64,000 nt of DNA from Macrostomum hystrix (GCA_950097015.1 CATNEN010000030.1:2775001-2839000), one strand, 5' to 3'. Shown: positions 44,911 through 62,897, numbered from the stretch's first letter. The notes: generated by a model not told the origin, from the letters alone. Program-made: numbers and translations.

Positions 44911-46979
44911 TTCAAAAAGCAAAAGGATCACCCAAATATTCAGAATTTTTTCCTAACAACATTTCCTTTATAAATTCCTTAATAAATAAATTGGCAAGAA
45001 TATTTTTATGCTACAAAAAAATAAATTAGTAATAAGCCTATTGGTAAAAGTAAGGCTTAAAAGTGTGAATTTGTGGTCATTTTTTGTGGCCATTATGTCA
45101 AGTTGCCTTTTTGACATGGAAGGGGATATATACCAGTGCAACAACACCTTTTTAGCTATACAGCAAGCTACTTATAAAGGAATATAGTACCCAGTATTAT
45201 TATGTTGTTTTTATGCTCTCTTAATAATAGCTAAAAGCTTTTGAAACGAACCATTAACTTTTTTTCTAATACATTAATTAATCAAAGTACAAATGCCTAT
45301 TCAAAATAGAAAGCTACATACAAAGGCACCGAATTCAAGCAAGTGTAAGACGTGTAAGATAAGTAAAAAAATAATGCAAAATAGTGACGACACCAAATAG
45401 GCCTATTCTGTTTCTTGTAGGCCTAGCAAAGGAAAAACATAAATTATTTATAAAGTTATAAACCCATCTAAAACTTTATTTGATATCAACTTCATCCATA
45501 AATTAATGTTTGATGTCACAACAGGATGGATAGAAGCATGTAAGCTGGCCCAAGTTTTAAAGGACAGCTACTCTTTCAGTCTACTTCATTAGTAAGTCTT
45601 AAGTCTAGTTCGAAAAATACTTTTATCTTAGAAAAAACTAATTTCAACTAAAAATGCTAACTGATTATAACAATTTTATTCCGACAGCAGAATATTTCAA
45701 TCTATTGCCCAACACTACTTAAATATATTTTAGAAAAACCCAGTTTAAATAAGTTCTGCATATTTTAAAGTTCTATCTAAATAAAACACATTTGTAAAAG
45801 ACTACAGCAGTATTTCAGTTTTTACTGAGAAGATTCAGAAGAGAATCAAGACGTGCTGCTCCTCTCCCTTTAAAGTCCGGGATGGCGCTTCAAACCCTGG
45901 AGCTCTAGCATTTCTCAGCTTCGCTGATCTTCGCTGTTGTGCGCCCTTTAAAAGCAGCCTAGACAGGCTTGTCCAGATGTGCTGTTAAATTAAATAGCTA
46001 CGTCTTGAGCGCACATGTAATCTTGCTTTTTGGACCCGTTATATTCTGCTGTGATTTAACTTTAAAATAATGGCCAAAGGATCCAGCAGAGATTAGACCC
46101 ACATTGTCTTGTATTCTCTTGTATTGTATTAACAAATTAGTCAAACTTTTAAAATGTACCCGTACAGTGGAAGCTGTTCGACAAAATGTTGATTATATAT
46201 AATGCTCGAAGATCAAAGTTTAATATAGCTTTAATTTTTGACAGATTACTTATAGTTGAGTCACATGGACAAGATACGGATGTGCGCATTGCAATGGAGA
46301 CTAATAACACTAGGCTTATTGGTCACGAACGAATTAAAGAAAGAAGAATGCTTTATTTTTCTTTTAATTGATGCTATATACTACAATATGACGCAGAAAA
46401 CAGAGCAAAAATTTGTGCTCACATGATTTTTTACCCATAAGTCATTATATTTGGATCTCAATGCTAAGGTGTTATTATTATTTTGACCGGGACTAATAAT
46501 AGGAACAATAATAGTAATAATAAAGTATGGATAACGTGAGCGCAAAAGAATATTCTGTGAAATTCAGAAAGCAACAAAGAAAGGAAAATTTAGAGCTGAT
46601 GTAACGTATACGCGATTAATTAAAAATATAATTATGTACACAAAAGAGACTAAATTACATAGAATTTGACGGTGAAACTACGTGAGCCGAGTATAGTTAG
46701 TGGCCTCTTCTGTGTTTGTGCTAAAAAATTCCCACCTAAAAGTTAGACTGGGAATACATAATTGGGAGAATGATAATAAAGAATTCAACATTCACAGAAA
46801 ACAAGAAACGCAAATATATAATGCAATCGTAAACAAAGAAAGCATGATTACAAACTATATTATTACACTGATTCAGATATAGACGCCGATAACAGAAAAT
46901 CACGCACGACACAGTCTCGCCGTAGTCATGCAGTTAAAAATAACAGACTACATTAATAAAATAATTAGCATTACATCAT
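44911..46979. other. AT-rich intergenic stretch, no gene recognised
   Basis: Very AT-rich, with no recognisable exon on either strand. The last few hundred bases are the 3' flank of the minus-strand HMGB gene. Confidence 0.45.
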
Positions 46980-47693
46980 TTACTCGTCGCCATCTTCATC
47001 GTCTTCGACGGCATCGTCGTGGTTGGCGGCGCTGTCATCTGGCCTGGGGCGCTTGGTCGGTACGAAAGTGCCTTGTCTGAACTGGTTCATTTCCTGTGGG
47101 TTGAAGGGTAAGTGGGTAACAGAAGCGTTACAAAAATGCGACTGAGTTACTGTAAGTAGTAATATAGTAATGACAACCGTTTTTATTAATAAAATGCTTA
47201 GAGAAATGATTAGCAAGCTTACGTCTTCATAGCGCTGTTTATCGCGAACTGCGGCCGCCTCGTATTTAGGACGATCCTTGCAGGTTTCCCACATTTTTCC
47301 AAGCTCTTTCGCGACGTCGCTAACACGCCACTCTGGATGATCGTCCCGAATCCGCTGGCGGTGCTCGTCAGAGAACAGAAAGAATGCCGTCAGGGCGCGC
47401 TTGGGCATGTTCGGATCCTTTGGCTTCTTGCGCTTCTTGCCCTTGCTGCCATCAGCAGGGACGTAATCGTCCATCTCGCGGTTGTACCTATCTTTGTCCC
47501 GGGACGCCATGTCTTCAAATCGTTTTTTCTCCTTGGGGTTCATTGTTTTCCACTTCTCGGCGCATTTCTTGGAGAACTCAGCGAAGACAACAGTCTCCTC
47601 GGGATGCTTCTTTTTGTGCTCTTCCCGAATGACCTGAACGAAACACGCGTAGGCGCTCATAGGCCCCTTGGGCTTCATCTTGTCTTTCACCAT
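46980..47693 (-). CDS. HMGB: HMGB-type high mobility group protein (two HMG boxes, acidic tail), 194 aa
   Basis: Minus strand: ATG at 47693, exon 47693-47223 (157 codons), intron 47222-47094 (129 bp, GTAAGC...CACAG), exon 47093-46980 ending TAA. Box A spans about residues 8-77 ([26 protein letters not shown]). A basic linker ([17 protein letters not shown]) precedes box B, about 96-164 ([21 protein letters not shown]). The C-terminus ends in a short acidic tail ([12 protein letters not shown]). Known role: abundant nuclear DNA-bending protein that aids chromatin remodelling and transcription. The position of HMGB1 Cys23 is Ile here, while the Cys45 equivalent (C44) is kept, and a new Cys17 lies nearby. 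The intron length is a multiple of three and has no in-frame stop. An upstream acceptor-like tttcaatag lies about 11 bases before the ATG. Confidence 0.95.
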   Translation of the reverse strand: MVKDKMKPKGPMSAYACFVQVIREEHKKKHPEETVVFAEFSKKCAEKWKTMNPKEKKRFEDMASRDKDRYNREMDDYVPADGSKGKKRKKPKDPNMPKRALTAFFLFSDEHRQRIRDDHPEWRVSDVAKELGKMWETCKDRPKYEAAAVRDKQRYEDVSLLIISLSILLIKTVVITILLLTVTQSHFCNASVTHLPFNPQEMNQFRQGTFVPTKRPRPDDSAANHDDAVEDDEDGDE

Positions 47694-47699
47694 CCTTAA

Positions 47700-50417
47700 G
47701 TACCTATTGAAATAGTTGCGGTTTTGAAGATATGTCATTATACTATACTCTAGATTAGTTACCATCAAAACTAATATATAGAATCTAGACGTAGAATTAA
47801 GTCATAAGAGATAGGCCTAGTTAATACAGTCGAAGCATACCAGCAAAACGATGATGCAGTATTTTTATTTAGCACACGTACTATTGATACTCTTGGGATG
47901 GAAGAATGGAAGAATGGATGGAAGAATTGAACATCAGTCATCAGTACAGCAATGTCCTAATGTCCCAGCTTTATTTCGAAACTTAACATTAATTAATACT
48001 AATATGATACAGATGTTTGATATTTAATTTACATAACACTTTCAATGACAACTGTCTAAACTCAATGTATCTGCATAAGGCGGTGTATCAGCATTCAGCA
48101 ATACATACGTCATACGGCAATGAACAGTGTAAGTTAAATAAATAGACCAGCAATCGCGCTTACCGAAGCTTCAGAAATATAGGTGTAGGCCAATGCAGCT
48201 AACACAGTAGAAGGCTCTCTGTGTCTTCCTAGATTCAGACAGTGTAAAGGGCCGAGCAATGCTAAACATAGGCCGCATTGGAAAAGCTTTGGAAGAATTT
48301 AGCACTGAGAAGGTTTGCGGCACTTTCTACTGGCTGACAGTGAATCACGTGATAAAAACTAGAACCAATAAGATTTTAGATACTCTATTATAACAAAAAT
48401 AAAAGTTCATGAAAACTTAACTTTTTAACCGTATTCTAAAATAAATAAATAAATTTATATTATATTGCAACCATCGAAAGAAGCCAAACTGTATTTATTT
48501 AAATATGAAATAGGAATTTCTATAATTTCTCTTGTTTTATCGTACCTTTTAAAATGATAAATTTCTGCGAAATGGAACAATCCGACACGTGACAAGAGAA
48601 ATGTATCAGACATAGCAGACATATAGATACCAAAATATCATTTTAGTATAGTGGATTTTTAAACAGAAAATACAATGAAAATTCTTTATGCATCTACTTG
48701 CTGTATTTTCGTATATAAAATTCCATTTTCTCTACCGTAAGTCGCTTATAGATTTGTATTTTAAATTTTTATACCTTGCACGATTATGAGGAATCCCACA
48801 GAATTTTTAACACATTTATGAAAACCATTATTATTTTATGATGGAAACATACAAAATAATGCTTATTTTTGTTTCCGGTCAGATAGAGTTCAATAAAAAT
48901 TTTTTTACTGCTGTACATTGTGGTAGAGAGTGAGTTTTGGTTGATAAATGTGCAATCAGGATAAAAAACAAGAAGGCTTAAGCAACCTGCACAAATGAAA
49001 GTTTTTGCCGAGAGAGAGGACACACAAGCCAAAATTAGAGATTAGAAATTTTTGAGCTGCAAACTGGCTTCCCCATATTGTAAGTTGTATGTTCAAGCTA
49101 TGTATTCATACTTTGAACCTAATATTTTGTTAGTGTTTTTAAATAAATTAGTAAATTTGAAACAAAGTTGGTTATTTTTTGCTATTTTTTAAACAATATT
49201 CATCAATCATCATATTTTTGTACATTTACTCTTGATAAGTAACATGTTTGATACTAAATATATGGTCTTTAGCATTCATTTTTAATGATGCAACAAATCA
49301 TTACAAGTTTGATAATATGCCTCTAAAATGATGATATAAATCACAGGTCTTTTTTTTTAAAGGCCATTATCAGAATTGACTAAAAATGCAAAATATTATA
49401 ATGTTTTTGAAGAATTACTCTCAAGTACATGTAACTAACTGCTTTGGATATATGTAAACAATATAAAGTCATGGTTTGCTTCGAAGGCCTCGGCAACGCC
49501 AAATTGTCCCAAGTTTTCCTTACTCGCCTTCTTCTAGGGGCGCGGGCGGGCCTCGCTAGGAAAGGAAAAGAAAAACACAGTCTCGCGTCGGCTTCTGCTC
49601 GCTTCCTGTTACAGCAGATCCCTTCGATCGCCCCCCGCCGCTTTGCTGCTAATGAGAGTCGAGATGGAGACGCTGGAGCCTGAGACACTCTAGCGAGCTC
49701 CAGTCCAGGTGGCGGCCTGAGAATGAGCTTAATATGTTCTCGTCTTCTGTTTCCCCCTGTCAGCATTGGGGCGTGTCCGGCGCATTTTCTGGACGTGCCG
49801 CTGCAACTGATGGCTCAGCGGCCAGTCCGGGGGGGCAGGCATTGAGGAATATAAAGGATAACAGGGAAGCGAACCTGCACCTACCTCCAACGAGCCTCTG
49901 GCTTTGGCGGGGGGGATGCTCTCGAGCCTGGCGGTCGCTCATTAACAGCTCAGTTATAGAGGCCGGTGTCTCGTTTTTCTTCTTTCACACCCGCTCCGAC
50001 TTCCCGCGCCGACTAGTGGGCTTGGCCTAGCCCAGCTCCTGGGACGGGCCGGTGAGGCGGCGGTGCCGGTAGAATCCCGCATTAGCTTAATTAAACTTCC
50101 TTCTCCGTGGCCTAAAACCGGAAGCACCATGGAAGCAGCTTTTGATTGGGAAAATTTGTGCCGCGGGGATGCCTTCCCAATGATATTGGAACTGATGGGA
50201 AGCTCGATGCTGTCTTCCAGGAATTAAGAGCCGGGAACTGGCTGCGAAAGCGGCTGGTGTTTTGATAAAGGCCGCAAATTATCATTTTATTATTTGCTTG
50301 CGCTTTGAAAATTCAACAGGTGTCAACATTTAAACAGATTTCTGTTTCAGGTGTCAACAACCTGATGTCGCAACAAGCTTGTAATCTGCCTAGATTCGAT
50401 TCTTGAAATCGCGATAC
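47700..50417. other. Intergenic stretch, no gene recognised
   Basis: The first part (to about 48300) is the upstream region of the HMGB gene. The rest is AT-rich to about 49400 and then GC-rich. No family resemblance was found in the open frames. Confidence 0.4.
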
Positions 50418-50800
50418 CCAATCATAGATTAGCCTCTCTAGTCATAGATTAGACTCTCCAGTCATAGATTAGACTCTCCAGTCATAGATTAGACCTTCCA
50501 GTCATAAATTAGAATCTTCAGTCATAGATTAGACCTTCCAGTCATAGATTAGACTCTCCAGTCATAGATTAGACTCTCCAGTCGTTGATTAGACCTTCCA
50601 GTCATAAATTAGAATCTTCAGTCATAGATTAGACTCTCCAGTCGTTGATTAGACCTTCCAGTCATAGATTAGACTCTCCAGTCATAGATTAGACTCTCCA
50701 GTCATAGATTAGACTCTCCAGTCATAGATAGACTCTCCAGTCATAGATTAGACCTTCCAGTCATAAATTAGAATCGCCAGTCATAGATTAGATTCTTCAA
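50418..50800. repeat. Minisatellite, 20-bp unit
   Basis: About 19 units of cagtcatagattagactctc with cttc, aatc and gttg variants that recur as blocks. Confidence 0.95.
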
Positions 50801-51359
50801 TCCCAGAAAAGCGTGCATACATGAAGTTACTCGATACTCTTCAGTCATATTTACCTCGCATGGCCCTAGCGATTCTGCGCGAACGCAAATATATCCTCCA
50901 GCTTCTCAATGGACATGTTGATTCGAGGGCCGCAACTTCGCCGACAAACTGCAGTAGGCAGAAAGGAAAATATTCGCCTTTTGCTCTTCTAGAATTTCAC
51001 AGAGCAATTGAGCTCAAAGCTGAGATGCAGCCACTCGAACCCCTTTTGTTGCTTTGAAGAAGCCGGCAAATTGAAGGTTTGGGATAATAATCCCTAACTT
51101 CCCTTCATCGCAGCGGGGCACAATGGGGGTTCGAGCCAAAAGGGGATCCTTCACCTGTCATTTTCTGCCAGCAATTTGCCTGTCGCCAGCGCAGCGCAGA
51201 TGCACAAAAGACGAAGATTCGCCGCTGCCGCTGCTGCTGTCTCCAATTTACCTCGTCTCACTGAGCTAATGAGAGCTGCGTGTGTTCGCAACTCGCTGTC
51301 TGGTTTGTTGATAACTCGACAGATTTGTCTCTGCATGAGTTTTTTTGCTCTGCACGCAC

Positions 51360-51655
51360 TGGTGTGCACACAGTTTTCCCACTGCACACAGTTTTCCCAC
51401 TGCACACAGTTTTCCCACTGCACACAGTTTTCCCACTGCACACAGTTTTCCCACTGCACACAGTTTTCCCACTGCACACAGTTTTGCATAGCAGTGGTCT
51501 ACTGCACACAGTTTTGCATAGCAGTGGTCTACTGCACACAGTTTTGCATAGCAGTGGTCTACTGCACACAGTTTTGCATAGCAGTGGTCCACTGCACACA
51601 GTTTTGCATAGCAGTGGTCTACTGCACACCGTTTTGCATAGCAGTGGTCCACTGC
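51360..51655. repeat. Two nested minisatellites, 18-bp and 30-bp units sharing their ends
   Basis: First come seven copies of cacacagttttcccactg (18 bp). From about 51474 there are six copies of a 30-bp unit, cacacagttttgcatagcag plus tggtctactg. The 30-mer keeps both ends of the 18-mer, so the second array looks like an 18-mer with an insertion that was then amplified. Confidence 0.95.
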
Positions 51656-51689
51656 ACTGGGGCGTGCAGAACTGGCCCACACGCACCCA

Positions 51690-51912
51690 GATACTGTACA
51701 CAGGTGTGTACATCTGTCCTGACTTTCGCATCGTCAGGCAGTTTACATGTCACTGTGCCTTGGAGGTTGGCCTTCATGGGCGTAAATTGCACGACAAGCC
51801 CCCAAGCCTTCTCTCCGCGGTTGCGCGCCAAATAAATGTGGCCTCGCCGCGGATTCGAGCTCAGGAACCTTGGTGCGAGAGGCATTAACCGCTCTGCCAC
51901 CGACCCAGTAGC
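51690..51912 (-). mobile_element. SINE family B copy
   Basis: The reverse complement begins with a tRNA-Leu/Ser-like head (ggtggcagagcggttaatgc, gagctcgaatccgcggcgag). It continues through the body pieces shared with 1444-1625 and 14290-14380 (gtcgtgcaatttacgccc, ggccaacctccaaggcacag). The minisatellite to its left may have grown from its tail region. Confidence 0.8.
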
Positions 51913-54069
51913 AGCTCTGCCAGTAATTCCTCCATGGCTCCTATCGGTGTCTCAATCCATTTTTGAGCACATCGGCATGCTCAAGTGTCTTTACCCGGCC
52001 TGCGTGCGGCAGGATAAGAAGGCCCACCGTAGGCCCTGCACGCCACCGCTCCGGAGCCCGATCGGTTGATGTTCCGCGCTGATCGAATTACTAGCATCTC
52101 CGGCCCGCCAATTCCGGTGCAAATGGCAGGCAGGTGACTCGATATCCCTATTGCGGCCCGATCCTCCCCCTATACTACAAACTGGGAAAAATGCTTATCT
52201 CTCCCTAGGAGAAAGATGGCCCAATTCGTGTTCTCCTCCCTACTCGTTTATTCTTTGCCTTCCGTGTGTGAGAGCGCATGGGGAGTCGAAGCTCGGGTCG
52301 TCACCATTCCCTGTATCGCCACTCCCACCCATCCCCCCCCCCAAGGAGAAAGGCAATTTTCTCGTCATCTCCGACTCTTATAGCTGCTGTCTTGCGCTCC
52401 CGGTTTTCAGGGCCTGAACCCCACCACCCCACGCCATGGCCGCAGCTGCCGCTCCTGCCATCACCGCCGATGCCGCCGCAGCCGCCGCCGCCGCCGCGGC
52501 TACATCTCCTGGGCCCGGAAATTGGTAGGGACTGGGCTTGTTGGTTTGGTATCTGCGCAGCTCATCCTTAGATCACCCCTTGTCGCTGCTAGCCTGCAGA
52601 CTCCGGCTGACAAGAGGGAGAAGGGGAGACAGCAACCGGCAGGAAGCGAGCAGACCGCGTCTTTGAGACCATGCGCGGCCTTTTTAAATCTTGGCCGCCC
52701 AGGCAAGACAAGGACAGGACGGATCGCACGCAAACTGGCACAGTGAGACAGGCCGGAGAGATGAGTCGCGCATGTTGTAACAGGAGGGGAGTCAGTTCGT
52801 CAGAATGCAATGGTCTGACAAAAAATGGGCCTGGGTCATGCGATGCCGGGGCCTGCTATTATGAGGCTGCACCACCCCAGCCTCCTTGCTGCAACTGGAA
52901 TGGGGCAATCACAGGGCGCGCGCTATTAATGCTCCCTAACTTTTTCGCCTGTCGGGATTTTCTCGCTGAAACCCTCTCCCCCCTACACCTGGCCGTGTGT
53001 CATTGACTTCGCCGCTTTCCCTTTTCATTTCTAATAGGCGAAGGGGCAAGGCTGTGCGCGGAGTAAAACACAGCCTGCTACTCCGCTCCGCCCACCAAGG
53101 CCGCGGCGCAGTCCTTAATTTTTATCCTCTCTTTTCGTCAAAACTGCTCCGAGTCTCTTTGTTTTTCTTTTCCTCTCCGTTAGTCCGCACCTGCACCACC
53201 GTAACGGTTAGCGGGACCAAGTCTTAGCCTAGGATTGGAGAAAAATATAAGTTAGGCCGAATGACAGACCCCAGCCTAACATGTGGCCTATTTGGGCCCT
53301 TCTAAAAAGACAAGATAGCAGAGGCTTCAATTTGCTCCGGCCAGGAGAAGTTGCATAAGTCTCCCCTCTCCTATCATCTTCTCTGCGTTTGTGGCGACTG
53401 TTCGTTTCAGGTTGATTAAAAATCGCTTTGAAACGCGGATCGGAGCGGCAAAAACCAAGGGACCTGCTGGTTGATTGTAGCGGTAGCGAAGCAGACTGCT
53501 TTACCTGTGTGTGTGTGTGTGTGTGTGTGTGTTTGATGCCCTAAAACACGAGCCCAATCTCGCTGAGGCATCACGCCAGCTTCTCTTTTGCTTTCATTTT
53601 TCGTCTATTTTTTGGGAGGATCCGTGCCGTGGGTTTCCCCACCTGTTCGTCTCTTTAGCCATGCTCTGGTGGGAAACGAGAGATGGGGCATCAAACACCG
53701 AGCCAGATATACGCCTGTGATTGACGTTTGTTGCCTTCTTGACTTATTTCCCCCCTCCAGCCTTCGCCAGACCTTTCTTTCTTTCTTTCTCACGAGTCGG
53801 CGCCGAAGACCTGCAACGGACACCGGACCCGAATTTCGAAGCAAGCGGGTGAAATTAACGGATTAAAAATAGTTTTTTTCTTTGGTGAGGTTTGCGGCAA
53901 CGGTCACGTCTTTGGGGCTCAGAAATTTCTGGACCCAATTGAAGCCAAAATTGGAGAATTTACACAGAAAGGCTTCTTTAACTGAGTTGCGTGGTGCTTT
54001 TGAGGCCACCCCAAGCAGAGTTCGCTCTGACTGACTTTCCTCCGTTCACTTCTTATCCCACCTGTCTCA
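51913..54069. other. GC-rich stretch, no confirmed gene
   Basis: Contains a short Ala-rich open frame from ATG 52437 (MAAAAAPAITAD...) followed by a donor-like ggtaggg at about 52526. This could be a first exon, but no partner exon was found. It also holds a (GT)n microsatellite at about 53505-53532. Confidence 0.3.
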
Positions 54070-54720
54070 TATCTCACTCTGTTTCTCATACATGTCTCAT
54101 ATCCCACTCTGTTTCTCATACCTGTCTCATATCTCACTCAGCTTCTCATCCCACCTGTCTCATATCTCACTCTGTTTCTCATGCCTGTCTCATATCCCTC
54201 TCTGTTTCTCATACCTGTCTCATATCTCACTCAGCTTCTCATCCCACCTGTCTCCTATCTCACTGTCATTCTCATCCCACCTGTCTCCTATCTCACTGTC
54301 ATTCTCATCCCACCTGTCTCCTATCTCACTGTCATTCTCATCCCACCTGTCTCCTATCTCACTGTCATTCTCATCCCACCTGTCTCCTATCTCACTGTCA
54401 TTCTCATCCCACCTGTATCCTATCTCACTGTCATTCTCATCCCACCTGTCTCCTATCTCACTGTCATTCTCATCCCACCTGTCTCATATCTCACTGTCAT
54501 TCTCATCCCACCTGTCTCATATCTCACTGTCATTCTCATCCCACCTGTCTCATATCTCACTGTCATTCTCATCCCACCTGTCTCATATCTCACTGTCATT
54601 CTCATCCCACCTGTCTCATATCTCACTGTCATTCTCATCCCACCTGTCTCATATCTCACTCAGGTTCTCATTCCACCTGTCTCCTATATCACTCTCATTA
54701 TCATCCACCTGACTTGTCTC
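54070..54720. repeat. Minisatellite, 33-bp unit
   Basis: About 19 units beginning tctcatatctcactgtcatt, then ctcatcccacctg. Two runs differ by tctcata or tctccta. Because the period is a multiple of three, three plus-strand frames stay open for about 200 codons each. Confidence 0.97.
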
Positions 54721-55532
54721 TCATACTACCTCTATTATTCCGCCTCTCCTAGGAAAAAAACAAAAAATCCAAAGAAGATTTCATGCAGTTTCAATGCACA
54801 AAGCTTTCAAAACAGACTCAAAGCCGAGCAGAGGTAATGCCACTCCAGATGAGCCGTGTTTCTCCCATCACCTGTGGGTGTCTGCTCTCGGCGGGTGGCC
54901 AGATGGGTGGCCGCTAATGGTGCCCCCAGCATGCTCAGGCAGGGCTCCAAAAGACGTGAGCAAGATTTCACGGCCCAACGGGCTTGGATGCGATATGGAA
55001 CTGAAGCTAGGGGCGATAATGACCCCAGAGCCGGTGAGGGGAGGGTTAGGGAGGCTCTAATCAAATGCGGCTTCACTCCCGCTCGACCGCTGCCACGCCG
55101 CGCTCCCATTCCCTCTGCTCCGAGCAGATAAACCTGCCAAACTTGGTGGATTAGCCCCGTCACATCCTCATTCTCCTTTCTCTGCCGAACGAACTCTTCG
55201 CAAATCTTTTCTCTTCCCGATCTCCGGTCCCGTCTGGGGGGAGAATTTCTCCCACCGATTGCCAGTTTTCTCTCTGTTTTAATTCCCTCCTAATCCCTTC
55301 CAGGCATGGGCTCAGGTAGATTGGTAGCGGCCTCAACGCTATCTGGACATTGGCACTGCGCAGACATCAGAAATTATTTGCAACTTTTGTGCTAGACAAC
55401 ACTCGACACCCGATGATTTGTGTCTTGACCCGCGGGACCGGCTAGCGATCATCCGATTCTTTTATTTGGGGATAAACTTGAAGGCTGGGTTGATGATTGT
55501 GGTTGCAGCTCTGGGCTAAGGTTTAGTCTCAT
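54721..55532. other. Stretch without recognised gene
   Basis: Mixed GC sequence between two minisatellites. No exon or mobile element recognised. Confidence 0.4.
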
Positions 55533-55760
55533 CTCAGTGGAGACTGGACTGGGCTCGGTGGGGACTGGACTGAGCTCGGTGGAGACTGGACTGAGCTCGG
55601 TGGAGACTGGACTGAGCTCGGTGGAGACTGGACTGAGCTCGGTGGAGACTGGACTCAGTGGAGTCTGGACTGAGCTCGGTGGAGACTGGACTGAGGTTTA
55701 GTCGCAGCTCAGTTAAGACTGGACTGAGGTTTAGTCGCAGCTCAGTTGAGACTGGACTAT
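55533..55760. repeat. Minisatellite, 21-bp unit
   Basis: About ten units of gagactggactgagctcggt plus g. The right end has a variant unit (gaggtttagtcgcagctcagtt). Confidence 0.95.
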
Positions 55761-57856
55761 TAAAGCCAATGTTTCGAAGCACAATGGGACGCGTCGGTTA
55801 TTACCTATTCTATCTGGGGGCACATGCCGGTGCTCTGAAGGCGTGAAGATGACGCCAAGGGGCAGTCTTGGGGTCTGGACCCAGCGAGCAGAGAGAAAAA
55901 GCGGAGAAAGTAAATGAGGCCAGGCCGGGTTAAGAAGAAATTCACGCTTGGCCTGGCGGATAAGTAGCGGACCGATCAGCGCTAGCTTCCAGCCCGCCCT
56001 GAACCACCGGCGTGGCCGCCACCTTGAGCACTCCCCGCTCCACTTTGCACTCAACACTGGCCTCTTGGAAAAGGTGGCATTAGGCTAATTAGATGAGCCT
56101 GAGGGATGGGAACTGAGAGCGGGAGGAAGAGCTGGCGGAGGCTTTTGACTCTCGCTTGGTTTTAGCGAGATTTCTTTCCCGCAGAAGCGGACTTGACCTT
56201 GACGTCCCAAGCTGCTTTCGCGGACCACCAGCGATACTTGCGTCTTCCTTTCCACAGACTGACAGACCTTCCGGTCGGGAACTGGCAGCTTCGGCGGAAA
56301 AATCTGGAAATGGAAAAATGGGAAATCTACTGTGTCACTTTCTTCTCCGCTCTGCCTCCTCTCTCTCTCTCTCTTTGAGTTCCGGTCTCTCGCCGTAGAC
56401 CTGTGTGCTCACCCTAAAAGCTCGATTATAGGCTTGAGTGCATTGGTTTTTCCTAGCTTGTTCAAAATCGATGCACGCCTGGCTGGAAGGTGAGTGTGAG
56501 TGCCACGTCCGTCGACCGTTCATCTCGCGACGGGACCAACGCCTGTTTGGGACACCAAAGCTCGACTGGGCTTAAAATGTTAGAAAAATCATAGTTGAAT
56601 GAGACGGATCTGGTGGAACAGCTTTGTTCCGAGAGGCCCGCGAGCGACTGTGTGATTGGCAGCGCCAAATGAATGGGCCTTCTAAACGAGTCTGGAGTCT
56701 TCTAGTAGAGATCGCACCTATAGGAGTGGAATAGGAAGCCCTGTTGAATGGCTTGCATAATGTTTCATTGGGTGGTTTTGATTGACGATAACAGATTTCG
56801 CGACCAATTTCGAGTGTATAGTGTGTTTATTGTTAGCTAGCTTTCGTAATTACCTGAGCAATTTGGCTGTGCCAAGTTGTATTTGCCTTCGACCAATGCG
56901 CTTTCGAGAAGCTGGCCTTTGTTGGTGAGTTTCGAGAATTGAAGGACGGATAAATACTTGGGTGAGATCGTTAGACGTCAGTAAAAATCCAAAAGTTTTT
57001 GTTAGGGCCATGAACAATCTTCCGATCCAAGATCATGAGCAATTGTGCCCTGCAGCTTCTCGTGTTTTGTTAGAAGTAAATCGGTTGCCTCGTAAATCGC
57101 AGATTAAAAGGCATAAATCAGTTCTGGGAGCGATAATTAATGGGCAAATTTCTTATAGCAAAAGATCCATTCCTTTTCCACCCGCCTCCTCCCAAAGCCA
57201 GTAGAAACACCTGCCTTGCATCAATCAGTTCATCTGTTCGATGGGACAGCTTTGTCGGTGGGACAGCGATGTCGAGGCGGGATCACACAGGTGCAAGCAA
57301 GGTATGGCAGCGGCTGCTTTGGATGTTCTGGCCGGCTCAGGCGGTGGGAGGCTGGGCGCCTGCTGATAGAGGAAGCGCGGTCTCAGCCAGGTGATAGGCC
57401 CAGACCCAGGCCTGGGGTGAGGAGATTCGGCCAGCCGAGGGATATTGTTGAGGAGTAGGCTGGGGTATGGGGATGGAGGCAAATCAGTGTCCGAGCTAAC
57501 CGGCTGAGGAGGGGCATCGCCTCGCCCCAGCAGCAGCGGGCCTTTGTTACCAACCTTGAGTCGAGGCCGGTCATTGGCCACCAATGCTAAGACGGCGAAC
57601 CAACTGCTGCTCTCCCAGTCGCAGTTCTCTGCCCCCCAAAATCCTCTTTTCTCTCTCCCTGCCTCTCAAGATTTACATCCTCCAACTTGTCGGCGGGCAT
57701 ATTTTTCCGCCATTTCTCAAGACTCACGCTTTCGCTCTCTCGCTGACATCTCTCCGGCGGAGCTCTGATCCCGGCAGTGGAAATTGTTGCTTATTCTCAA
57801 CCAACAGCAGCTACTCACTATCTTGTCTTTCTCTCTCTACTGAGCGAGAATCGAGC
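55761..57856. other. Upstream region of THAP-CtBP gene
   Basis: No separate gene recognised. It holds a short (CT)n at about 56359-56374. The 57590-57850 segment is pyrimidine-rich and may be the 5' untranslated region of the next gene. Confidence 0.35.

Positions 57857-62897
<5,041 letters not shown>

Noticed and set aside
54794-55163. Candidate coding region on either strand between two minisatellites
   Set aside because: Short frames without domain, splice context or codon-use support.
57216-57768. Open frames just upstream of the THAP exon
   Set aside because: They end before the THAP start or are out of frame with it, and the sequence looks like an untranslated leader.
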